Shown here: positions 1 through 9,381 of the stretch, one piece after another
Numbering within the stretch: the first letter of the stretch is position 1
Layout of the letters: every line of letters starts with the position of its first letter
DNA from: Adiantum capillus-veneris
Lineage: Eukaryota; Streptophyta; Polypodiopsida; Polypodiales; Pteridaceae
DNA length: 64,000 nucleotides
Assembly: GCA_014529385.2 (NCBI GenBank)
Contig: CM043966.1
Location: 101,351,587-101,415,586, forward strand
Direction of reading: 5' to 3'
The notes under the pieces: model-generated
Told to the model about the DNA's origin: nothing
The model's database searches: none
Seen by the model: only the letters and a program-made list of their open reading frames with translations
Made by a program: the position numbers and the translations under genes

Positions 1-1065
1 TATGGAGTGTCTATGGACATATTGTTTTGGGGTAAGACCCTGCGGGTGATTGCATCATCACCCCTTACGCATTAAGAATCATAGTTTGATCTACATTGAG
101 GATCTCAATTGATCTCTCCCATTTATACTTTCAAGGAAAGAATTCCGCAATATACCACGCGGTAGCAGATGAACACACTTTTCAAGTTGATTCCACTCAA
201 TCTGTACATGGTTAACTATGTTGGTTACCGTTTTCTGCTAGTTGAGCAGTTTCTACAAAGAGTCTTATCAAGGGGTTTGACTACCTAGATTCTAATCAAA
301 GGGCTTGGATTGCAAAGGTAACACCCAGGGTTCCCAGCGCAATTCTCTTTGTTTTTTTTTCAGGTAGGGGACGTGCTTTTCTCCATTTGAATACAGGTAA
401 GTGTACATTACGTTCAAATCTCCAGGTACGCATCTATTGATTTGGTGTCATTCCATTTTTAGTATGCTTTGCTTGGTTTTCCAAGATGTCTAAGTACGCT
501 TGAATGTTACAGAGCCATGCCAAGGGCATGTCGGCACAAAGTATTTTGGGCCAAGTGTCCAATCTATCTTTCCGTCTTATGCTGTTACGAACCTACTTGT
601 AGGGTTCAATTTGGCACATGTTGTCACATGGAATACAACATGGTCTAGGAACTCAAGGAGTCGGTTTAGCCAGTGTAGAGCAAGATAATGAGGGTCCCTC
701 TCACTCTTGTGGTGGAGTATTCTGCAGTTCCTCCACACACAAGTACATCTTGTACTTGATGGATGTCGCTTTTTCGGCCATCCTTATTTGAGACATATTC
801 CACATGTGGTGAATATGAGTCTCTGGGACTAACACTGGCACCTAATTCTTAATGATGTGTCGCGACGAAGTCCCTATGTGATGGTCACATCCGTTTATTA
901 GACCATTTGGAGCACACCGTATCAAGAGCAATTTTAGTGGCCAAAAATTGTCAGGTACTCAGTACAGATTTGTTGCGATGATAAGTGTTTGTGAAACCAC
1001 CTTAACGGAGGGTCGTTTCTACATATAGCCGAGTATGCTAAGTTACTGAGAATGTCTCATGGTTG
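1..1065. other. unidentified sequence left of the tandem complex
   Basis: I see no convincing gene here. The longest open frame (500-688) has no recognisable domain. Because the complex at 1070-26452 has GTAC at both ends, this stretch should once have been continuous with the sequence from 26457 on, which ends in a purine tract and an LTR start. It is therefore probably the left part of a decayed LTR element (D). A short reading around 140-190 faintly resembles an RNase H end, too weak to call. Confidence 0.3.
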
Positions 1066-1069
1066 GTAC
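1066..1069. repeat. left 4-bp target duplication (GTAC) of the A complex
   Basis: GTAC lies directly before the LTR start TGATAGCC and is repeated directly after the last LTR at 26453-26456. Four bases can match by chance, so this supports rather than proves a single outer insertion boundary. Confidence 0.55.
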
Positions 1070-1120
1070 TGATAGCCATTTTTCGGCTTTCCATAATTGC
1101 CATAGTAAGCTACCTCACCC

Positions 1121-1424
1121 TATCAAATCACTCAAACATTTTGGTTATCCCTACCATTTCACTGTACATAGGTGTGTGTGAGTTAGGGGACTTTTCCCAT
1201 ATCTTCTTAAAAATCCTTAATTAGCTAGTCACTTAGCTAGTTGAGCCAAAAAAATTAAAAATATATCAAAAATTAAAAATATCAAATCACTCAAACATTT
1301 TGGTTATCCCTACCATTTCACTGTACATAGGTGTGTGTGAGTTAGGGGACTTTTCCCATATCTTCTTAAAAATCCTTAATTAGCTAGTCACTTGGCTAGT
1401 TGAGCCAAAAAAATTAAAAATATA
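1121..1424 (+). repeat. tandem duplication inside LTR-A1
   Basis: A block starting TATCAAATCACTC and ending near the AAAAATATA run occurs twice with a period of 159 bp. Only LTR-A1 has it, so it arose after the LTR copies separated. Confidence 0.85.
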
Positions 1425-2965
1425 AGTATATTATGGCCCATTTGTGTGTAAATATTTCATTGTATATAGGGCTTAAATAAAAGGATTTTTCATAATTATT
1501 TTGGTATTTATTTAAATATTTCTACCTATGGTGTGTTATTTATGCTATGTACATTGACTCACCATTAACATATTTTTTCTTACCATTTTGCATACTCTTT
1601 ATTCCATATAAAAATAATTTCATGCAAGATTCTATTATTTTTGGCGTAACTCCATCCCAACAAAAATACAAAAAAACTAGTTTTATTTATGTGTATATTT
1701 TTTCACTATTGTGATTTTTCGTTCCTACATCTATTCTCTTTTACTCTCATAAATTATAACACCAAAAATATTCATCTTTTTATGGTAGACTTATAATGAG
1801 AGAGATTTATTTTGACCCCTTTATATTTTTTCCACCTATATTATTTATATTTGACATGTACATATTTTTTTAGACCCCTCCATATTTGATTTTCTAATGA
1901 TCTCAACAATATCTTCAATTATAGACCTACCAAATAAGGTCAAGGGTATGTGGAATGCATGCATGCACCATGGGGAGCTCACTCTTGGAGTTATTCAAAA
2001 GAATCATCCAAAGAAGGACCTCACAAGGACCTTGTGCAGTGGAAAAAACAGTCCGTTTTGCTGAATTTTTAAAGATCACATGCTCTCCGAATTTGAAACG
2101 ATGATACAAACAAAAGTTGTAGCCCGTGAGCTAAAATTTCACCTCAAATTTTTTCATATTTTTTTGAGCAACGAGCTGTGAGCTATGATTTTATTGGTGG
2201 ACCCCAGTTTGGCCATGCTATGCAGCCACACTCCCTCTTCCACTTTATCTTTTTCCTCTTTCACACACACTCCTCCCTCTCCTTCCCACTCCCAAACCTG
2301 CAACTCCTATGTCCTAATTCACCCTCTTCACCATTGCCACATCTCTCACACCTCCATAGTCTTCATCCTCCATTTTTACACCATATGTGTCCCCCTTTCT
2401 CTCTACATATATGTCCATATTACCATACTCTCTTCATCTTTGTAAAGAACTTCAAAAAATCAGCAAAAATCCAAGGATAACCTCTTCAAATGAAAGCTTT
2501 TATCATGAATTTTCCAAGGTTTGAAGATAACATAGCTTCATCGACACGCGCTACTTCGCCATGCTGACCGCTTCTTCTACCGGTGCTGTAAAGAGGTGAA
2601 TGTCAACTTCTCCAAGCTTCAACCTTGCTTTACAAGGTTATCCCTTCTCTAAATTTTCTCATCATATAACTCACCATTTGGTGAATGATTTTGTAAATAT
2701 TTTTTTAGTGATAATTAAAAACTACTTACCACTAACCTTATTGTAAAATGCACCCTCTACTAGAGTAGGCACTCCCAAATTATTCACTCAATCCTCTCTC
2801 CTTTCATCCTCAATAATTCTCTTCCCTTGAGCCCACATCCATGTGACTCAAAGGACAAGAGAGACCCACCCTCATTAAAAATATATATATATATATATAT
2901 GCATAATCTTTTATTCCTTCAAATAAACTTGATTAGGCCTAATCCAAATCGGGGCTTCTAAAACC

Positions 2966-2973
2966 TATAAATA
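2966..2973 (+). promoter_or_regulatory. TATA box of LTR-A1
   Basis: TATAAATA in the conserved context CCTATAAATAGAGCC. The same motif lies at 7931-7938 (LTR-A2), 25614-25621 (LTR-A3) and 30612-30619 (LTR-A4). It is the expected position for the U3/R promoter of the element RNA. Confidence 0.6.
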
Positions 2974-3529
2974 GAGCCTTTCTCTCCCTTGTAAAAAATC
3001 ACATGATCACACTACACCACACCATTCTCAACACATAACACACCACTCTTCAATCTTGGTGGTTTGAGGGCTTGTTGAATTGTCTGCCTAAAAGGTGAAT
3101 TGTAAGAGGGTGCTCGGTGAGAGGGCTCTCGTGACCCTAAGACAATTTGTGTATTGACAACAAGGTCAAGTTTTGTGTTGTCTCTCTATTTCTCATCAAG
3201 CTTTGTGTGCATCTAGTCTTTAAGGCTAAGACTGAGTTGCTCAAGTTTATTTGTTCTCTTTACCTCTCTCTGGCGTGGTGAATGTTTGTGTTTGGTGTGT
3301 GTGGCTATCTTGCATTCCCCTCTCTTTGTGCGTTTGAGTACAAGGAGATATCACGTGCGTCCTAGTTCGCATCTACAACTAGGAGGTGCCCCTTTTCTTG
3401 TTTGGTTTCTGGCTGTGGGTTGTTGTTGTCTCTGATTGTGCTTGCCCCAGCCCCAATTGAGCAGCACGGGAGCCTCGAAGGGTGTTTAGAGGCCTCTCTT
3501 CTTATTGCCCGCCCCGGACTGCCTCAAAT

Positions 3530-3547
3530 TGGTGCCCCCACTGAGGA
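3530..3547 (+). promoter_or_regulatory. primer-binding-site-like sequence of family A
   Basis: TGGTGCCCCCACTGAGGA begins three bases after the CTCA end of LTR-A1. The same sequence follows LTR-A2 (17950-17967) and, on the minus strand, the 5' LTR of F2 (60708-60725). Position and conservation argue for a PBS; I cannot match it to a plant tRNA 3' end with confidence. Confidence 0.6.
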
Positions 3548-3839
3548 CTGACTTTGTGCTCATTGTTGTTGTTCTGCATGAATGCTTGAATTTTAGCATA
3601 ATCAAGAAGATTATATGAATCCTGAAAACTTGTATGACTGAGTTTAATTTCAATGCAACAAAAATTGATCTAGAATATGGTTTGGATTAGCATAACATAA
3701 GAAAGGAAAAAAACATTTTTACATAAGAATCTAGAAATTATGTTGAAAGAACTTTCAAAACTTTGTGTAGTTAGTTGATGTCATGAGAAAAAATGATTGT
3801 TTGGAACTAATTTTTGTGTGGTTCTAGCATTGAGAGACT
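3548..3839 (+). other. short leader of interior 1
   Basis: The leader holds an ATG at 3615 in the same context as the leader ORF of interior 2 (18035), but here it reads only eight codons before a stop (M-N-P-E-N-L-Y-D). The following leader ORFs found in interior 2 and in F2 are missing. No other signal is visible. Confidence 0.5.
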
Positions 3840-5555
3840 ATGACATGCTATACCGTTGATGATATCCCAATCTTCTTCGGAAATCTAGAAGAAGATGTTG
3901 ATGATTTTCTTGCTGATTTTAGAATGGTTTATCGTATCCTTGGTAAAAGGGATGACATTGAAAAAGGGGATTTTCTATTGCTATGCCATAGAGGCAACGC
4001 TGAGCAATGGTTTTGGCGTATGTCTTAGAGGCAACGCTGAGCAATGATTGAAGAGGGGTATACCCAAATTTCCAAAGCTTTGAAGACCAGATTCTCTAAA
4101 TTTCCAACAACGGAGAAAGCATGGGCTTCATTAGGGAGACTTCAACAACATGGTGAAGACTACTATGCTTATGAGGATATGTTTTCTCGTCAATGGGGAG
4201 GATATGGGTTTAGTTCTACATTTCGAGATTATGTAAAAATGGAGCAATTTATTTCTGGTTTGTCTCCTTTCCTAAAGACTAAGGTTACTTGTAGTGGACC
4301 CTCTACCTTTGAAAAAGCGGTCACTATTGCCCGAAGGAAGTTTCACAAGTACTTCTACATCAAAAATGGTTTTCATCATGCTGGAAGAACCAACCATCAT
4401 GAAAGTGTTTCTATCAAGGAGTCATCTCCTTTGCCATACTTGTCTCCTTCTACTCCAACAAATGTTGAAGAAGTTACTTACATGCCAACTGATTATTCAA
4501 GTGCTAAAGTGTGTGGCCAAGATTCAAATGTGGAATCTCTTTCTTCTACCTTTATCACAAGCATGCAAAAATCGACACAAGATATCTCAAACGGCATTGA
4601 TGATTCAATAATGGATACATCCAATCTTTTGGCGGAGGATCAATTTCTAGTCCGAGCAGACGAAGCTTTTGTGCAACATGACTCTATGGAGAATCAAGAC
4701 CTTGAAGGTAACCTTGATCTTATGGAATGTTCTGAGAGTGTATCTCGTCTAAAAGAAGAGAGTGAAGAAGAAGATGAAATCATAGGTGGGGAGATCATAG
4801 ACCACATTGATCATAAAGAGATGATTGTGTACATGGAATGCCAACTCCAAAACAAAGTAGAAGAGTGTGAGTTGAATCCATGTGAGGATAATCTTCAAGA
4901 AGTGTTTGAGGATGTTGAAAAGCATCGGTATGACCCATGTATGTTAAGCATAGAGGAACCTATCATGCAAGAAGCCAAAGTTTTCACAAAATCAAACAGT
5001 AATCCATCAACCTTTGAGGTGGTACAATGTGAGGAGTTACAACCTTGCCAAAGGGGGGGCTTAGAAGGGGATGAAGAACATGGGAGAGTAGTAAAAAATA
5101 AAATCATAAAAGGAAACTCTCAGAAGGGTATCATTCTCTCCAATGGTGTTTTAGTGGGTGGCTCTTCATTGATGGGACAATCTCTTAGCAAGAAAATCCA
5201 AATTTTTGAAGCCCCAATCATCTTCACATTGGGTTTCACCTCTTCAAAGTCAACTTCTCCTCTCTTCACATATACCTTTCATCTGGGGCACCATACCTTC
5301 TTAAGTGGAAGAGGACATGAATACTTGGTGATGAACGGATGTTTCCAAACCTTCTTCATTTGGTTCTTTGGTGTATGGAGGTGGCACATTGTGATGCTTC
5401 TAGTCTTCATTACAGATGAAAAACTTGTTGATTTCTACATGTGGATATTTCATCAATCAGTACCAAAATCTATTCTCTTCCAATGTGTTGGAAGTAATAG
5501 AAACCTTCGTCTATTATCTACTTATATGGTAAACTATTATCTACTTATATGGTAA
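3840..5555 (+). pseudogene. gag of the gag-only interior 1 of family A
   Basis: The reading frame starts at 3840 with the gag N-terminus typical of this clade (IPIFFGNLEEDVDDFLADF, compare YPLFFGELGEDAELFLANF in interior 2) and continues through the gag core (W-A-S-L-G-R-L-Q ... F-I-S-G-L-S-P-F). A 21-bp duplication at 3989-4009/4026-4046 brings in a TAG and a TGA, so the frame is cut after 62 codons and restarts at 4044. After the core comes a Glu/Asp-rich stretch (about 4730-4960) and a hydrophobic aromatic C-terminus near 5330-5430. There is no zinc knuckle, protease, RT or integrase. The interior is only 2.6 kb, which fits a non-autonomous gag-only element served in trans by relatives such as interior 2. 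Confidence 0.7.
3989..4046 (+). repeat. 21-bp direct repeat that breaks gag
   Basis: TAGAGGCAACGCTGAGCAATG occurs at 3989-4009 and again at 4026-4046. The second copy is read one frame over and supplies the two stop codons in gag, so the duplication itself is the lesion. Confidence 0.85.
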
Positions 5556-5633
5556 ACTATTTGCAATATCTTCCAATAGCCTTCGTCTATTATCTACTTA
5601 TATGGTAAACTATTTGCAATATCTTCCAATAGC
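5505..5633 (+). repeat. short tandem repeat at the end of the interior 1 gag frame
   Basis: Three partial copies of a unit containing TATCTACTTATATGGTAAAC are arrayed here; the longest unit is 53 bp (5581-5633). The array shifts the reading frame and separates the 3840-5555 frame from the one starting at 5602, suggesting that they were once one longer ORF. Confidence 0.75.
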
Positions 5634-6057
5634 AGTTGGAAGCATGGATCAAGCTTTCCTAAATCATGAAGGTCGTAGAATTTTTGAATTGATGAGCCTA
5701 CCCAGGTTGAATGAATTTTATGAGCTACAGTTCAGGAATTTGCTCATACAAGCTCTTGAAGATCGTAGTAGATATATCAACTTTACACAGGAGGAAGAGC
5801 AACCAATCTTTTATATCACATTCATAGTGATAGATTCAATGATGGACAACAATATAATCTACAAGTTTCTTCAACCAAAATCAGTAAGTGATTCCATACC
5901 ATACATCTCTCTTTGGGAAAGATATTTCAAGATCTTTGATCTTGGGGGGTGCTTATGGAAACTTTCTCAATGGAAGAGGTTTACTCCGTCACTTCATTCC
6001 ATCATGCTATTGGCTCTGAGAACCTTTCATATCACACAAGGTTTTTTAGTCATATAA
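5602..6057 (+). CDS. uncharacterised 151-codon ORF, interior 1
   Basis: I do not recognise a domain. The protein is moderately hydrophobic, with several aromatic and Ile/Leu-rich stretches, and ends about 95 bp before the purine tract. The upstream tandem repeat suggests it is the displaced C-terminal part of the preceding ORF rather than an independent gene. No homologue occurs in the other A or F interiors of this window. It may be non-coding. Confidence 0.3.
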   Translation: MVNYLQYLPIAVGSMDQAFLNHEGRRIFELMSLPRLNEFYELQFRNLLIQALEDRSRYINFTQEEEQPIFYITFIVIDSMMDNNIIYKFLQPKSVSDSIPYISLWERYFKIFDLGGCLWKLSQWKRFTPSLHSIMLLALRTFHITQGFLVI

Positions 6058-6153
6058 CAAAGGTTCTTCAAAGATGAGAGCAGACAAAGACAGACGTTAC
6101 ACAATCTACATGTTGTATGATCGGATAAATGGTACATGAATGTACCATTATCT

Positions 6154-6163
6154 AAGGGGGGGG
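6154..6163 (+). promoter_or_regulatory. polypurine tract before LTR-A2
   Basis: AAGGGGGGGG followed by CTAA and the LTR start TGATAGCC at 6168. The same arrangement precedes LTR-A3 (23839-23848). This is the expected plus-strand priming site. Confidence 0.8.
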
Positions 6164-6167
6164 CTAA

Positions 6168-8012
6168 TGATAGCCATTTTTCGTCTTTCCATAATTGCCA
6201 TAGTAAGCTACCTCACCCTATCAAATCACTCAAACATTTTGGTTATCCCTATCATTTCACTATACATAGGCGTGTGTGAGTTAGGGGACTTTCCCCATAT
6301 CTTCTTAAAAACCCTCAATTAGCTAGTCACTGTGCTAGTTGAGCCAAAAAAATAAAAATAAATAAAAAAATAAAAGTATATTATGGCCCATTTGTGTGTA
6401 AATATTTTATTGTATATAGGACCTAAATAAAATGATTTTTAATAATTATTTTGGGATTTATTTAAATATTTATACTTAAGGTGTGTTATTTATGCTATGT
6501 ACATTGACTCACCATTACCATATTTTTTTAAACCATTTTGCATACTCTTTATTCCATATAAAAATTATTTCATGCAAGCTTCTCTTATTTTTGATGTAAC
6601 TCCATCCCAACAAACATCCAAAAAAACTAGTTCTATTTATGTGTATATTTTTTCACTATTGTGATTTTTTCCTTCCTACATCTATTCTCTATTACTCTCA
6701 TAAATTAGACCACCAAAAATATTCATCTTTTTATGGTAGACTTATAATGAGAGAGATTTATTTTGACCCCTTTATATTTTTTCCACCTATATTATTTATA
6801 TTTGACATGTACATATTTTTTTAGACCCCTCAATATTTGATTTTCTTAGTTGTATTATTCACTTATATCATGATCTCAACAATATCTTCAATTATAGACC
6901 TACCAAATAAGGTCAAGGGTATGTGGAATGCATGCATGCACCATGGGGAGCTCACTCTTGGAGGTATTCAAAAGAATCATCCAAAGAAGGACCTCACAAG
7001 GACCTTGTGCAGTGGAAAAAACAGCCGGTTTTGCTGAATTTCTAAAGATCACATGCTCCCCGAATTTGAAAAGGTGATACAAACAAAAGTTGTAGCTCGT
7101 GAGCTGAAATTTTACCTCAAATTTTTTCATATTTTTTTAAGCTACTAGCTGTGAGCTATGATTTTATTGGTGGACCTCAGTTTGCCCATGCTATGCATCC
7201 ACACTCCCTCTTCCACTTTATCATTTTCCTCTTTCACACACACTCCTCCCTCTCCTTCCCACTCCCAAACCTGCCACTCCCATGTCCTAAGTCACCCTCT
7301 TCACCATTGCCACATCTCTCACACCTCCATAGCGTTCATCCTCCATTTCTACACCCTATATGTCCCCCTTTCTCTCTACATATATCTACATATTACCATA
7401 CTCTATTCATCTTTGTAAAGAACTTCAAAAAATAAAAAAAAATCCAAGGTTAACCTCTGCAAATGAAGGCTTTAGCATGAATTTTCAAAGGTTTGAAGAT
7501 AACATAGCTTCATCGACATGCGCTACTTCGCCATGCTGACCGCTTCTTCTACTGGTGCTGTAAAGAGGTGAATGTCAACTTCTCCAAAGCTTCAACCTAT
7601 CTTTACAAGCTCATCCCTTCTCTAACTTTTCTCATCATATATCTCACCATTTGGTGAATGATTTTGTAACTATTTTTTAGTGATGATTACTAACTAGTAG
7701 CCACTAACCTTATTGTAAAATGCACCCTCTACTAGAGTAGGCACTCCCAAATTATTCACTCAATCCTCCCTCCTTTCATCCTCAATAATTCTCTTCCCTT
7801 GAGCCCACATCCATGTGACTCAAAGGACAAGAGAGACCCACCCTCATAAAAAAAAATAAAAATATGCATAATATTTTATTCCTTCAAATAAACTTGCTTA
7901 GGCCTAATCCTAATCGGGGCTTTTAAAACCTATAAATAGAGCCATTTTCTTCCTTTTAAATGATCACATGATCACACTACACCACACCATTCTCAACACA
8001 TAACACACCACT
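6168..8012 (+). repeat. LTR-A2, left part
   Basis: First 1845 bp of the middle LTR, from TGATAGCC to CCACT, where element B interrupts it. The TATA box is at 7931-7938. The LTR resumes at 17189. It serves as 3' LTR of interior 1 and, through its right end, as 5' LTR of interior 2. Confidence 0.88.
8008..8012. repeat. left target duplication (CCACT) of element B
   Basis: CCACT precedes the LTR start TGTTAACC and recurs immediately after the second LTR at 17184-17188. Uninterrupted family A LTRs read ACACACCACTCTTCAA here with a single copy, confirming a 5-bp duplication. Confidence 0.95.
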
Positions 8013-8583
8013 TGTTAACCCTCACGGCACACGGACACCCTATGATCTATAAACGTTGTATTATGTATTTGGTAGAGTCAGGCACCGGGCTTGTCGGTCC
8101 AATATGAAAAGGTAGAGTGATCGCCAATGAGAGGCGCACTTTAACTTGGACATTCAAGGGATTAGTTGGCTAAGCATGGGCGCCCAAGTGTGAATGGGGT
8201 GAGCTCCTATAAAAGCCAACTAAACCTAATTTTTACTCATTCTCTCATTTGTGCAATTGAAGAGTGCTCTTGCTCCATCTCCATCTTCTTCTTCTTCACC
8301 TCCTTGTGTGTGTGTGTGAGAGAGAGAGAGAGGGAGAGTGTGTGTGCGATCGAGCATTACGAAGGCACGACGGCGGCGAAGCGGTTGAGCGCGGCACGAC
8401 TGCAGCTTCTTCTTCATCGCGGCGAGGAATCCACCACGAAGGCGAGCGTAGAGCGGTGAGTGACACACCCTTTGTTTTCTTGAGCTTGCTAGTTTAGGCT
8501 TGTTGTGTGCTTGGAGCCGTTTGTGGCTCGCATACGGTGTATTGGCAAGTCCCTTGCTTCGACAGTGCGGCAAGGAGCGCACA
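8013..8583 (+). repeat. 5' LTR of element B
   Basis: 571 bp from TGTTAACC to GCGCACA. TATAAAA is at 8208-8214, and a GT run plus a GA run follow at about 8305-8340, downstream of the expected transcription start. The other LTR at 16613-17183 is almost identical. Confidence 0.95.
8208..8214 (+). promoter_or_regulatory. TATA box of element B LTR
   Basis: TATAAAA in GAGCTCCTATAAAAGCC, at about LTR position 196; the second copy is at 16808-16814. This would start the genomic RNA roughly 30 bp downstream. Confidence 0.65.
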
Positions 8584-8587
8584 TTTT

Positions 8588-8605
8588 TGGCGCCGCTGCC
8601 GGGGA
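8588..8605 (+). promoter_or_regulatory. primer binding site of element B (tRNA-Asp type)
   Basis: TGGCGCCGCTGCCGGGGA lies four bases after the LTR end. It differs by one base from the complement of the plant tRNA-Asp 3' end (TGGCGCCGTTGCCGGGGA), the primer used by many plant Ty3/gypsy elements. Confidence 0.88.
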
Positions 8606-9381
8606 TATGCCCTACACTAAGCTCGGTTAGCACTTTACGCTTCCTTGTGGTGCAATTTCTATCATAGGAAAGGCAGGGAAGGAGTGTGTGGAGATTTCTG
8701 TTTTTTGCGTTTTTTGCATTTTCTGTCAAGTTTCAATTTCTGCTATTGTCTGCGTTTTTTCAATTTCTGCAATTCCTGCGTTTTTTCTGCAATTTCTGCG
8801 TTTTTTTCTGCATTTTCTCAATTTTCTGCATATCTGCGTTTTTTCAATTTCTGTATTTTCTGCACCAAAAAGTAAAAAACGCGAGCGAGCGGGCGGCTAA
8901 GTTTTTCGAAAATAAAAAAACGGACGGGCTGGTTTGTATAAAAGATAGATCGGGATCGGGATCATTTTCCCAAGCCCAAGCCCAGGCCCAAGCCCAAGCC
9001 TAGGCCTCAGTCCTATGATATATACTAGACTCACTCTTATATATATACCCTACTCCCTCAAGAGAGAATGAGAGCATGTGGGACAAGTCCTCCACTCTCC
9101 TCCTTTCTCTTCCCACTTGCACCCTTAGACTTTCTAGTTTGGGCCTAGTTCCCTACTGGAAATTGACAGTTTTAGGGATTCCGAGGGCATAGAGTGACCA
9201 AACGGAGGGCTGTAAAGCACGGCACGACCCTCTGACCGATACGCTCGTTTCGAGCTATCACACGGCCCATTCCACGACACGCTCTAAAAAATCTAGCAAA
9301 AAAACAAACAAAAAACACGCTAAAAACTAGTCACAAGGCCTCCTAGAGCAGCTTTTTGACACCTTAGGGTATCAGAAGCAC
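8606..9381 (+). other. leader of element B with degenerate TTTCTGC repeats
   Basis: A 776-bp untranslated leader. From about 8690 to 8870 it consists of imperfect repeats of TTTCTGC, TTTTTTCAATTTCTGC and similar units. At 8967-9007 there is a CCCAAG/CCCAGG hexamer array. Open frames through these arrays are repeat artefacts. No conserved ORF is seen before the gag ATG at 9382. Confidence 0.6.

Larger units (their letters stand above)
1070..3526 (+). repeat. LTR-A1 (5' LTR of the tandem complex)
   Basis: A long LTR of 2457 bp bounded by TGATAG and CTCA. TATAAATA at 2966-2973 is the likely promoter core, in a context (CCTATAAATAGAGCC) shared with the other family A LTRs. A ~145-bp segment is duplicated (about 1121-1264 and 1280-1424). 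Relative to LTR-A2 and LTR-A3 it lacks ~277 bp after 3038, with the joint at a short TTGG-type microhomology. By eye its first 190 bases match LTR-A3 better than LTR-A2. A (TA)10 run sits at 2881-2900. Confidence 0.85.

Noticed and set aside
2178-2480. 100-codon ORF in LTR-A1 (also in LTR-A2 and A3)
   Set aside because: Pro/Ser/His-rich translation of a CT-rich LTR stretch; frame and end differ between copies.
8645-9003. Phe/Cys-rich ORFs before the element B gag
   Set aside because: They arise from the TTTCTGC repeats; no ATG context or homologue supports them.
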